From Bacteroidota bacterium (GTDB lineage: Bacteria > Bacteroidota > Bacteroidia > Bacteroidales > FEN-979): a stretch of DNA of 64,000 bases. Shown in pieces: positions 20,701-28,749 of this stretch. The notes beneath the pieces are model-generated. The model worked only from the letters and a program-made list of their open reading frames with translations. It was not told the origin of the DNA and did no database searches. Within the stretch, counting starts at the first letter, position 1, and every line of letters starts with the position of its first letter. Position numbers and translations under genes: made by a program. The stretch covers positions 57,869 through 121,868 of the forward strand of contig JAPLDF010000043.1 of assembly GCA_026391835.1 (NCBI GenBank), written 5' to 3'.

Positions 20701-21386
20701 CCAAATGTCAGGTTTTGATCGGTCCCTCCAAGAACGAACGCTCCGGGCACCCAGTTCAGTGCGGCCGGGATGCCAAATCCGCCGCCGGGATTTCTCCACT
20801 GGTATTCGGATAAAATCGTAGGCGACTCCTGTTTATGCCAGAACCACTGACCATACAGGTCCCCATTCATGTAAGGTTGGATGGAGATCCAGTAATGCCC
20901 TGCAGCCAGGATGACCGGGTCGGCAGTGAGTGAAAATGTCAGATCGCCACCGGTGGTGGAGGTCACTGCATGATTGAGGTAGGCAACCACCTGAACAAAA
21001 GGAATGTTGAGCACAGGATCATTGGCATAAATGTAAAGATGGGCTACCTGGGCAACTCCTACTCCCGGATAATAACCCCCGGCACAAAATATTTCATCAA
21101 TGGTCCACAGGGTGCCGGCCGGGACAATGAAATCATCTGCAGCCTGGCAGTTGTATTCTGGACCATCAGGAAAATCCTGCGATGCAATGCCGCTTTCATT
21201 GGAGGGTGCCCCGAGTTGCCCGTAAAGCAGGGTGTTTGGCAACATGGGCGAATGTATGATCTGGTTACCAGGTTTAAGCGTGAGTCTAAAGCCAGGTGCC
21301 TGACAAGCCAATGACCCTGGAATCAACAATAGTGCAGAAGCAAGTATCGGTAAAATGTATTTTTTTTTCATGGTGCATTTTTTCAT
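17772..21386 (-). CDS. T9SS cargo protein with SprB repeats and two GEVED domains (1204 aa)
   Basis: Signal peptide, then a beta-sandwich-like N-terminal domain (about 30-240, with QAADDFIVPAGTLW), an Ig-like segment, two SprB repeats about 345-485 (GGTAPYTYLWSNG; GGTMPYSYLWDYNG), two GEVED domains about 487-850 (CDFGDLPDGY ... GEVEDYYL; YDYGDAPAPYP ... GEVEDYLV), a jelly-roll-like segment, a coathanger-like module about 1035-1110 (VCYDFFDNIVVAG) and a type A sorting domain (YPNPTTGGF ... GVYFIRVVSG). The ATG at 21371 (MKKKYILPIL) is an equally good start and gives a more typical signal peptide. GEVED domains occur in secreted metalloproteases and adhesins; no protease motif is visible here. 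Confidence 0.9.
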   Translation of the reverse strand: MKKCTMKKKYILPILASALLLIPGSLACQAPGFRLTLKPGNQIIHSPMLPNTLLYGQLGAPSNESGIASQDFPDGPEYNCQAADDFIVPAGTLWTIDEIFCAGGYYPGVGVAQVAHLYIYANDPVLNIPFVQVVAYLNHAVTSTTGGDLTFSLTADPVILAAGHYWISIQPYMNGDLYGQWFWHKQESPTILSEYQWRNPGGGFGIPAALNWVPGAFVLGGTDQNLTFGLYGTACTPLLLVGSVGASQTVCNGSIPAQLTGTPPLNGTSPVYQWQLSTDNVTFTNIPGATNPVYQPDVTYGTTWYRQMQNAAGTCGGPMPTNTVTITGSPLLIPNAYVNNSTCNGSNNGTISLTVSGGTAPYTYLWSNGSTMQNISQLSPGAYSVTITDAYGCFATDSWTVTEPPPILVSYSITRDCSVGSIHLNVSGGTMPYSYLWDYNGMTTKDLADVPAGTYTVIVTDANGCIETITITLTTWECDFGDLPDGYYTNRQNDGARSKILLDPGNTIRLGVYADMEPNGQPGPSADNDDQTGQADEDGVHCIVVLPFPGPTSLSFDILNTSQATAYLQGWIDFNKDGIFSDLADEHIIDNHPFPPGTSVNYPVTVYNPHTDPTGPYAARFRLSDQYGTGSKTTDPLLVPSGEVEDYYLPGLPPVVLLPYDYGDAPAPYPAVYPNGARHVVDPLSPLHLGNLIDEETNGQPEANALGDDQHGLADEDGVALHAFINGSYQTNRIFKGESYHVTVSVFNNTGANAYLQGWIDYDQNNVWDPNEQIVYDVAFGSLGFLQSVSLAYSPTVPAWAGAGVTFARFRLSDQPGVGPDQPAGNTIPKGEVEDYLVTILDECHLDTLLINTGIDRDDFNNVMNPGNRDGFWNVTRTPDNIPPVPYDTYVINRNSGWSNAFTESAWLGRKTNSNAGDLAGDYIYEFPFCMGDNTQAALSLRMLVDNSAKVFLNDVLILETIPSCGDYGFTCNPIPEVSVTGPFYLMVNVLKVVVHNNGDPSGFIMEGMITSTNHAIGYYPQCCLAKWVPNGNIASGQSVCYDFFDNIVVAGSGGTFTVQDGGSATFIAGRSISFMPGTTVQTGGFLQGYIATSGEYCNSFKSVDFEAARDTLNSNSPMSLSNDGFFTIYPNPTTGGFSLELKGFDKTAELSVMMYNMLGEPVFSADLTGRLKYDLSIAGKPDGVYFIRVVSGKHAGTGKIIKQ

Positions 21387-21460
21387 GAGATGAATAACTA
21401 TACCGCAATCTGAAAGGAAAACTACCGTATTCTGTATCTGGCTACCTGATTAAGAGTATA

Positions 21461-24172
21461 TTAATCTTTCACACAACGTACCGAAAAGCCATAATGTTTA
21501 TCGGAGTTGCTTCTTAGATCATCAGCGGATGTGCGGGTAAGGTACCTGCCCCAGGCGTAACCGGATGTGTATTCTGATGATGACCAGAAGTAGCTCAATT
21601 CATGAAGGTCGAAGAAGTCTACATTGTTTGCACGATAGCCCCCGGGCAACCCTGTAAAACCATAATAATCGGTGGCGCCGGTATTCGGGAATCCCCAGTG
21701 TATTGTTCCAGTTTCTTTCAATCTTCCGCCTGCAGTTGTGCTTTCTGTGCCGATCGCATTGCAGTTTGCACCAGATGTTGTGACGAATGTGATCAAGGTG
21801 CACCATTCCGCATCTGTCGGCAAATGCCAGCCGGTTGGGCAGATCCCCTGTACAATTAATGGCACAGTTTCATATTGTACTGCTTCCCCCCATTGATAGA
21901 GGCCCCCGTAGGTGTTGCAGTTGCTGAGAGAATTGCCATAACAGTACTTTTCAAAGATTTGGTTGTCGGTTTGTTCATCACTGCCATTGATCATGGGCGA
22001 CCCGATGTTCATGTTCTGCTGCATCCAGCATTGGGTCCCGATCTGAATAGTCTGGTAGACATTTCTGACGCCATCCCGGCAATCCACGATCGGATGGCCG
22101 CAGACAAAATGAGCCGAAGGGCAATCTTCAATGGTGATGGATGCCGTAACGTAGCAATTTCCAACTTTAACAGTGACTGAATAATATCCCGGCCCTACAA
22201 CAATGTTTTCGGTGGTAGATAAATTGTTCCACATGTAGTCAAACGGGGGGGAAAGGCAGCATCCGTTCACCTCAGGATGCAGCAGCACCGTCTGGCCCGG
22301 GCATAATCCGCAGGGGCCTTCCAGGGTAACCGTGGGAGCCCCGCAAACGGTGATCGTGTTGGACTGTGTTGTTCCGCAGGGGAGACCCGTAACTGCTACA
22401 AAATAATTACCGGCAACGGTCGGGGCATAGGTGCTGTTCGTTGCAGTCAATAAAGGCATTCCATTCAGATGCCAGCTGTAATTTATTGAAGTATATGCAC
22501 CCGGGCAGTTCACGCTGGCTGTCAGGAGAACAGGGCCATAGCAGAGGTTCGGGCAGGGCGGGTTTGACGAAATCGTCACCGATATGGTCGGGATGATTTT
22601 AACGGTCATTTCGTTTGAATAAACCGCAGGACATGCAAAGTTTTTTACCTCCACCCTGTATTTTGTCGTCCTGTGCAGCATATTGGTGAAATAGGAGGTG
22701 TTATCCTGTGTACTGGCCCCGTCTATGTCGGTCCATGGCCCCCAGGTAAGCCCCAGCCCGCAAGGATCGGTACTTATACTCTTTTGCCATTTTTGCACCT
22801 TGGCACATACCTCATGATACGACAGACTGGTGTACCCGCAGTCGCAAAATACCGGCATGATGGTTGTCCCGATTCCCGGTATTCCCTTTAAATCCTGAGA
22901 TGCTGTAATCCTTCCCCATGGGTTCATCAAAGGTTTATCGATATAGATATCAATCTGTCTTGTAACCGCCGGACAGGCATTGTTGATTGAGGTGATGGTG
23001 GCACTGAAAGAATATACTGTAGAGCATGCGTCCGGATCCAGCGGATCGGTAACAAATGTCAACGACCCGGTTTGGATGGTGGTTTTTCCGGAGGACGATG
23101 GTACCGTATTCCACCCGGATCCGAACGTGCCCCCTTTTCTTTTCCAGGTGTAGGTGGTCGGACAGGTTACATTCAGCCCGGTGAGGCTCAGCGAACCGCT
23201 CCAGCCCGTGCAGGCATGCTGGTTGTCCAGCGACGGGTTGGCGGCAATACCCAGGCCGCCATTCGGATTGCAGACAAAGACTGGTTTTGTGGAACTTGTG
23301 TAACTGTTACATCCTTCCGTAATCACAGCAATATAACATTTTGACTCAGTCAGGACGGGGGATGCATAGGTTACGCTGTTGGCTAAACTTTGTCCCACCG
23401 GCGACACCAGCGTCCATCCTGTTCCCGGAAATGCAGGACAAGGGTATTTACTTACATACCATTCCACCGCCGATCCGGCCGGAGGTGTGGGTATTACTTC
23501 AAGGACCTGGCTTTTCGGCGGAGGCGGGGTACACAGGTCACAAGGTGGAGGATTAAGACATATAATGCTATATGGACTCGGCGGATTGGGGAAAGTGAAA
23601 TCTGCCAGGCAATCAAAGATGTTGCACCCGGGGTCCATACCTTGGAGCCACCCATATCCCTGCACGATTTTCAGGTGAACAACGGTGTTATAAAAGGTGG
23701 TAAAAAAGGGTTGAACATAGATCCTCACCGTATAGGTAGCAATGGGACAAGGTTGGAGGATATGATCATAATCAGCTGGAACAATTGCATTCGGATATAT
23801 ATAATCACACCTCCTGCTCCAGCAAATTTCCTGCAGGGAGAGGGGATTTTCCGGGATGTCCTTTGGCGATTGGGCGGCACTGTTAAACCAGACAGCAGGG
23901 AGGGGTTGGGACACTGTCCTGATATAGGCATGTTCAAAAGATACCCGGATGCCATGCGGACAGGCTCGTGGATCAGTGCCTGCCGTGCTGTAATGCAGAT
24001 GCACCAGCACATCATAGTAGCACCCGTCCTGGTCAACACCCCGGGTAACACTCAGCGTGGAGTTTTGACAGTCGACACTTTTCGTGTTTTCCTGTGCCGT
24101 TGCCCCGCCGGAAATGCAGAGGAGACAGGGAGCCAAAACCAGGAAAATCAAGGCAGATTGTATTTTTTTCAT
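21461..24172 (-). CDS. Secreted multi-Ig-like protein with C-terminal FISUMP domain
   Basis: About 903 residues. A signal peptide (MKKIQSALIFLVLAP ... ATAQ) is followed by several Cys-rich Ig-like modules (about 30-690) with a Pro-rich linker (LCTPPPPKS), and a C-terminal FISUMP domain about 695-903 (IGTQCWMQQNMNIGS, YGGLYQWGEAVQY, GICPTGWHLPTDAEW, FTGLPGGYRA, YFWSSSEY, FSVRCVKD). FISUMP proteins were named in Fibrobacter succinogenes, where many are outer-surface proteins. No T9SS sorting domain is present. A start at 24190 is possible but adds only a hydrophilic MLKQFA. It begins shortly after the 770-aa gene, which has the N-terminal half of the usual FISUMP architecture but not the C-terminal domain. 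Confidence 0.87.
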   Translation of the reverse strand: MKKIQSALIFLVLAPCLLCISGGATAQENTKSVDCQNSTLSVTRGVDQDGCYYDVLVHLHYSTAGTDPRACPHGIRVSFEHAYIRTVSQPLPAVWFNSAAQSPKDIPENPLSLQEICWSRRCDYIYPNAIVPADYDHILQPCPIATYTVRIYVQPFFTTFYNTVVHLKIVQGYGWLQGMDPGCNIFDCLADFTFPNPPSPYSIICLNPPPCDLCTPPPPKSQVLEVIPTPPAGSAVEWYVSKYPCPAFPGTGWTLVSPVGQSLANSVTYASPVLTESKCYIAVITEGCNSYTSSTKPVFVCNPNGGLGIAANPSLDNQHACTGWSGSLSLTGLNVTCPTTYTWKRKGGTFGSGWNTVPSSSGKTTIQTGSLTFVTDPLDPDACSTVYSFSATITSINNACPAVTRQIDIYIDKPLMNPWGRITASQDLKGIPGIGTTIMPVFCDCGYTSLSYHEVCAKVQKWQKSISTDPCGLGLTWGPWTDIDGASTQDNTSYFTNMLHRTTKYRVEVKNFACPAVYSNEMTVKIIPTISVTISSNPPCPNLCYGPVLLTASVNCPGAYTSINYSWHLNGMPLLTATNSTYAPTVAGNYFVAVTGLPCGTTQSNTITVCGAPTVTLEGPCGLCPGQTVLLHPEVNGCCLSPPFDYMWNNLSTTENIVVGPGYYSVTVKVGNCYVTASITIEDCPSAHFVCGHPIVDCRDGVRNVYQTIQIGTQCWMQQNMNIGSPMINGSDEQTDNQIFEKYCYGNSLSNCNTYGGLYQWGEAVQYETVPLIVQGICPTGWHLPTDAEWCTLITFVTTSGANCNAIGTESTTAGGRLKETGTIHWGFPNTGATDYYGFTGLPGGYRANNVDFFDLHELSYFWSSSEYTSGYAWGRYLTRTSADDLRSNSDKHYGFSVRCVKD

Positions 24173-24209
24173 GGCAAATTGTTTGAGCATGGTTAAAATT
24201 CATCTCTTG

Positions 24210-26498
24210 TTACGGGCATGCCAGGATGGAGACTGTTTTTGAGTTGTGGCATCCCTGCGAATCTGTGACGGTTACCGTATAACTCCAGGTATCCGGCGGA
24301 TAAATTGGCGGCGGATTGAGTACGGCTGTGGCCGAATTTGAAGTAAAGAAACACGGACCGGTCCATGAATAGCTTGCGATGGCATTGCCACAGTTCGAAG
24401 TAGCTGAGGCGACCAGGTTCATGGGAGTCACACCATCGGAACAGCAATCGGCGATTATATTTATATCGACAGAACAGCAGGTGATGTGGACGGTTGCCGA
24501 CTGGGTATAATCACAATGGTTCATGTTGGGATCCTTGTTATAAACTCTTACGAAATAATCCCCGGGGGCAGTCACATCGAGGGTGGCGACAGTGGTTGTC
24601 ACCAGGAACTGCCCATCGAGATACCAGTCGAAATATAATGGATTTGTGGGTGTTCCCCATACCCAAACATTTAGGTGGTATGTTTCCCCGCAACATTGCG
24701 GGGTTGTTGGCGTCACCCAGAGAGTGACCCCAAGAGGCTTCTCGACAAGATTGATTCTTCCATGTGAAAGGGTTGGGTAGTCCGTTGAGCTGGTTGTCGT
24801 CCAACATGCCGAAGATGGGGAGGGGGTTATCTCTGCCTTCCAGCATAAACTTTTAGACAAAGTTGAGGTAACCGGATTTGCAGGGGGAGGAGTCGTTGTA
24901 ATGCCAGCTGGCCTGTAAAAGGGATTCTGATCTCCAATCAGGTTGGTGTTCTGTTTACTGCCATTGCTTGGGCCATTTATATAATACCCTTTATAAAAGT
25001 ACCAGGTTCCTGTGCAGTTTATCTGGTAGTACCATTGAATGGTTGCATTGGCGGGCAGGTGATCGGCATTGTCAATCTTGATTTCAGCATCTGTCGTGTT
25101 CGGGCAAACCCATTCTTTTGTGGAACTGATCACCGGAACAAATGGATCTTCCACGATAATCGTAATCCTTGCTGTTTTGGAATCGCACGGACCCGGGCCG
25201 TTCTGTACAGTTGCTGCGTAAACAAATGTCCTTGTCAGGTTGTTTGGATCCTGGTTTATTTGAATGTTGCTGTAGTGGGGAGAAAATGAACCTGGCGGAT
25301 TCCAGGAAACAAGATGTCCCATAAATCCAATTAAGTCAAGGTCGAAGGTAACAGGATAATCAGGTGTGCCATTCCCGTCCTTATCGCTGCAAATCTTATA
25401 GGTGCTTCCACTGACAGTATAAGGATGGCTGGGAGCCGGGGTGGAGGATATGATTATATTGCCTTCCACTGTCGGATAATAAATATTTGCCGGGATAGTT
25501 AAAATATTCTGGTGCGGGCAGCTGGCCGGCCATGGTGGCCAGTCGGGAGGCGGTGCAAGCGTGGCAGTATAGATCCTGTGAACGAAACAGTCTGAATTGA
25601 AGGCACATATTTTGGACCCCAGATGAAGTTCTCTTGTGTTGACCGGATTCCCGTTGCAATTTGACGGAGGAGGAGGATTTGGGGCCGGAGGCACAGGAGG
25701 ACACCAATGCTGTGCCGGACCACCATCATCGCTGTAAACCCATTCTGTTTTAAATTTGGCGGCACATCCGGTGGACAACTCTCCTTCCTGAAGTTCACAA
25801 TAAGTTATAGGAATGCTGCCACCACAACCCAGGGTGGTTTGTGTGTTGAAGTTTTCAATGGAGAGGCAATCCGGGTATACATATACATTGAATTCCTGGG
25901 TGCACTGGATGGTTGTCCCTACCCTGGCCTGCCAGAAATACGTGTATCTGCCGCAGGTCAACGTTGAAGGATCTACAAATACTGTTGTATAGGAAGTTGA
26001 CCATGGTATGGTAACCTCACCCGACCAGGAGTACTCTGGGAATGATGGACATGAGACAATACTTTTCTGGGGATCCAACGTAAAAGGCGGATCAGACGGA
26101 CAGCAACTATGGGTGTCAGTGAATGGTGGCCCCCCAAGAATATAATAAGGCAGGCAAAAACAAATATCAGGGAAGGTGATTATTATCTCTCCTGTCAGTT
26201 GCCATGTGCCACCGAGCGGAGGTGGTTTACCTGCAACCGAATCGCTGCCGGTATATGTATAAAACTGGTCATCGGTGGTGCAAAATACCACCAGTCCGAC
26301 TGCCGGATCGGGTATGGCCTGGATCTGTTCCATTGTTAACCGCGGGACCATCACACCCCTGTCGGTGGATTTCACATCGAGCATGGCCGAACTGTCAGCG
26401 GCGGTGCTGTCGTTGGTGATGACTACCTGGGCAGGAACCTGGTACCACCTGACCAGCATGAGTGCAATGAAACTGATTGTTAATATTTTTCTTTTCAT
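24210..26498 (-). CDS. Secreted protein with FISUMP-type N-terminal module and Ig-like tail, no sorting domain
   Basis: About 762 residues. Signal peptide (MKRKILTISFIALML ... VPAQ), then a module seen also at the start of the next three short proteins: SSAMLDVKSTDRGVMVPRLT, MEQIQAIPDPAVGLVVF, DDQFYTYTG (about 25-90). The rest is Pro/Cys-rich Ig-like modules, the last resembling SprB/PKD-type beta sandwiches (VTVTDSQGCHNSKTVS). It ends there: neither a FISUMP C-terminal domain nor a T9SS sorting domain follows. The ATG at 26498 is preferred because it begins a classical signal peptide; two ATGs lie further upstream (26510, 26522). Function unknown; likely partner of the downstream 903-aa protein. 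Confidence 0.84.
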   Translation of the reverse strand: MKRKILTISFIALMLVRWYQVPAQVVITNDSTAADSSAMLDVKSTDRGVMVPRLTMEQIQAIPDPAVGLVVFCTTDDQFYTYTGSDSVAGKPPPLGGTWQLTGEIIITFPDICFCLPYYILGGPPFTDTHSCCPSDPPFTLDPQKSIVSCPSFPEYSWSGEVTIPWSTSYTTVFVDPSTLTCGRYTYFWQARVGTTIQCTQEFNVYVYPDCLSIENFNTQTTLGCGGSIPITYCELQEGELSTGCAAKFKTEWVYSDDGGPAQHWCPPVPPAPNPPPPSNCNGNPVNTRELHLGSKICAFNSDCFVHRIYTATLAPPPDWPPWPASCPHQNILTIPANIYYPTVEGNIIISSTPAPSHPYTVSGSTYKICSDKDGNGTPDYPVTFDLDLIGFMGHLVSWNPPGSFSPHYSNIQINQDPNNLTRTFVYAATVQNGPGPCDSKTARITIIVEDPFVPVISSTKEWVCPNTTDAEIKIDNADHLPANATIQWYYQINCTGTWYFYKGYYINGPSNGSKQNTNLIGDQNPFYRPAGITTTPPPANPVTSTLSKSLCWKAEITPSPSSACWTTTSSTDYPTLSHGRINLVEKPLGVTLWVTPTTPQCCGETYHLNVWVWGTPTNPLYFDWYLDGQFLVTTTVATLDVTAPGDYFVRVYNKDPNMNHCDYTQSATVHITCCSVDINIIADCCSDGVTPMNLVASATSNCGNAIASYSWTGPCFFTSNSATAVLNPPPIYPPDTWSYTVTVTDSQGCHNSKTVSILACP

Positions 26499-26564
26499 GA
26501 CCGGAGACATTTTGGAAATCATTTTGAATCCTCTGAACCGAATAAAACATAAACAGTGAATGAC

Positions 26565-27512
26565 TTAATCCTTAAGGCACCTGACAAAGTAACCTACTGT
26601 TTTCGTGTTGTTAACATGGCCTAAGCTACCGGAGTTATAGTTCAGTCCGCGGGTCAATACCATAGTGGCTGACACCTCTGACCTGGACCAGAAATCCGCA
26701 TAGGTGGTGAGATTCCCGAAATAGAAGTTCACGATGCCATAGCGGCCGCCCCCGGGTAGCCCCGTGAACCCGGATGAATTGTCAGCCCCGGTGTTCGGGG
26801 AGGCCCAGTGGGAGAACCCAGTTTCTTTCATTTTGCCTCCCGCAACAGGTTCACCCCCAAGGAATGTGGTCAACACCGTCCATTCTGCATCCGACGGCAA
26901 ATGCCAGCCTGAAGGGCATATCCCCTGTACATGTCCTGCAGGAACCGGGTTCCACGAGGTGGTATTGGAGGCGCCGTTCAGGTACTGGACTGCCTCCGCC
27001 CACTGGTACAACCCGCCATAAACATCACAATTTGATTCAACGTTGTCGTAACAGTATTTTTCAACCATGCCGTTGTTTGCCTGGCTTCCGTTTCCATTAA
27101 TTCGTGTTCCGATGTCAAGGTTCTCCCTGAGCCAGCATTGGGGGCCGATCAGGACCGTGCCATAGTTTTTTCCGCCATGCGAAACGACCGGTAAGCCTGG
27201 ACAGGAGATCAGGATAATTGAATCGGGACCATATACCAGGTCCCTCCAGGCATGTTCGGCAGCGATGTATGCGTAGAATTTTTTATCGGTGATGCAGTAT
27301 AGCAGGAGTCCATTGGCCGGGTTGCCAATGGCTTGCATCTGTTCCACCGTCATCCGGGGGATCAGCAGGCCTTTTTTTGCCGACCTGACCTCCAGCATTG
27401 CAGAATTATCTGCCGGGAGGGTATCGGTAGTAATAATGACCTGGGCGGAAAGCTGAAGCAGCCAGAACATCAGCATCCCGGTAAAATTGATACAAAGAGA
27501 TATTTTTTTCAT
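26565..27512 (-). CDS. FISUMP domain protein (315 aa)
   Basis: Short complete architecture: signal peptide (1 to about 24), N-terminal module about 25-90 (NSAMLEVRSAKKGLLIPRMT, VEQMQAIGNPANGLL, DKKFYAY) and FISUMP domain about 105-315 (IGPQCWLRENLDIGT, YGGLYQWAEAVQY, GICPSGWHLPSDAEW, GFTGLPGGGR, GYFVRCLKD). The N-module resembles the start of Bacteroidota tail-fibre-like repeat proteins (VGIGT ... GFLPPRLT). The C-terminal domain is a fold found in Fibrobacter and Bacteroidota surface proteins; its ligand is unknown to me. It is the third of four such genes in a row, 42 bp before the next gene. Confidence 0.9.
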   Translation of the reverse strand: MKKISLCINFTGMLMFWLLQLSAQVIITTDTLPADNSAMLEVRSAKKGLLIPRMTVEQMQAIGNPANGLLLYCITDKKFYAYIAAEHAWRDLVYGPDSIILISCPGLPVVSHGGKNYGTVLIGPQCWLRENLDIGTRINGNGSQANNGMVEKYCYDNVESNCDVYGGLYQWAEAVQYLNGASNTTSWNPVPAGHVQGICPSGWHLPSDAEWTVLTTFLGGEPVAGGKMKETGFSHWASPNTGADNSSGFTGLPGGGRYGIVNFYFGNLTTYADFWSRSEVSATMVLTRGLNYNSGSLGHVNNTKTVGYFVRCLKD

Positions 27513-27605
27513 GACCGAAAGATTTTATTGCGCTTGTGATGGACCTGGTTTTGCGGGAAATTCAGGAATGGATTTCCCGGTTGATTTATCGTTGGGATCA
27601 TCGGC

Positions 27606-28520
27606 TCACTTTTTCATTTGGTTGTTCGCCACGCAACGTACCGAGATACTGTTCCGCTTCTGGAGCGCGATCCGGTTCACAGCGCCCGTGTTGTATCCCA
27701 GTTCACGGGCAAAGGCAGCCGAATCTCCATTTTCTGTCGACGACCAGAAGTATGTGTTTTCGGTGAGTTTGTCAAATCCGTTCGTATCCCGGAACCCTCC
27801 GGGCATTGCGTTAAAACCGCTTGAATTGGTAGCGCCGGTGTTGGGAGCCTTCCACAAATCTGTCAATTTCATTTTCCCGCCGGCCTCGCCTCCTCCCCCA
27901 AGCCCGGAAATCAGCGTGGTCCATTCGGCATCTGCAGGAAGATGCCATCCCGCCGGGCAAATTCCCTGGACACCCGGCGTTTTAACGTATTGCATCATCT
28001 CATGCCATTGATACAGACCGCCGAAACCATTGCAATTTTCTTCAAAGTTGCCATAGCAGTGTTTTTCGAGTACCGTATCGTTCCGTTGCTCCACGTTGCC
28101 GTCTTTTGGATGTCCCAGGTTAAGGTTTTCAGCCATCCAGCATTGGTTCCTGGCCATTACAGTACGGTATTTTTTTCCGTCCCGCTGGTCGGTGAACTCA
28201 TAGCCGCAATAACAAGACTGGGTGATCATGGAGGAACCATAAGATATTTCCCGCCAGACATTACTCCCCGACCTGAAAGCATAGAATTTTTTGTTGCTCA
28301 TACAAAACACCAGGAGTCCATCGGCCGGGTTAACGATGGCCTGGATCTGTTGCTTCGTCATGCGCGGGATCAGGAAGCCCTTGTCCCTTGAAATCACATC
28401 CAGCATAGCCGAAGCATCGGGAGCGCTGCCGTTTGTGCTGACGGCCAGCTGCGCCGAAAGCCGGAATGTGACGGACAACAGGATCAATGTAAAACTGAAG
28501 AAATATGTATTTCTTTTCAT
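27606..28520 (-). CDS. FISUMP domain protein (304 aa)
   Basis: Same architecture as the 315-aa gene downstream: signal peptide (MKRNTYFFSFTLILLS ... SAQ), N-module about 25-90 (ASAMLDVISRDKGFLIPRMT, KQQIQAIVNPADGLL, NKKFYAF) and FISUMP domain about 100-300 (MARNQCWMAENLNLG, YGGLYQWHEMMQYV, GICPAGWHLPADAEW, GFNAMPGGFRD, YFWSSTENG, SVRCVANN). It is the first gene of the eight-gene surface block and follows the sensor kinase stop by about 230 bp. No sorting domain; membrane attachment, if any, is not evident. Confidence 0.9.
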   Translation of the reverse strand: MKRNTYFFSFTLILLSVTFRLSAQLAVSTNGSAPDASAMLDVISRDKGFLIPRMTKQQIQAIVNPADGLLVFCMSNKKFYAFRSGSNVWREISYGSSMITQSCYCGYEFTDQRDGKKYRTVMARNQCWMAENLNLGHPKDGNVEQRNDTVLEKHCYGNFEENCNGFGGLYQWHEMMQYVKTPGVQGICPAGWHLPADAEWTTLISGLGGGGEAGGKMKLTDLWKAPNTGATNSSGFNAMPGGFRDTNGFDKLTENTYFWSSTENGDSAAFARELGYNTGAVNRIALQKRNSISVRCVANNQMKK

Positions 28521-28749
28521 AATCCACGGAGTTTGATTAATTTAATGACAATATTAGGATAATAGATGTCAAAATGCCGGTCCGATGAGCAAACGGAATC
28601 TTTGATTGATTGAACGGTTGAAAAGGGGCAGGTAAAGGAATTTATATACGGATGGGGGCTAAATATCCCATTAACGGATGTAAATGAATCTTAAGTTATT
28701 CCCCGGATTTCAGACATGGATTCCAGGGGGAATTGCAGGTGTGATTTGG

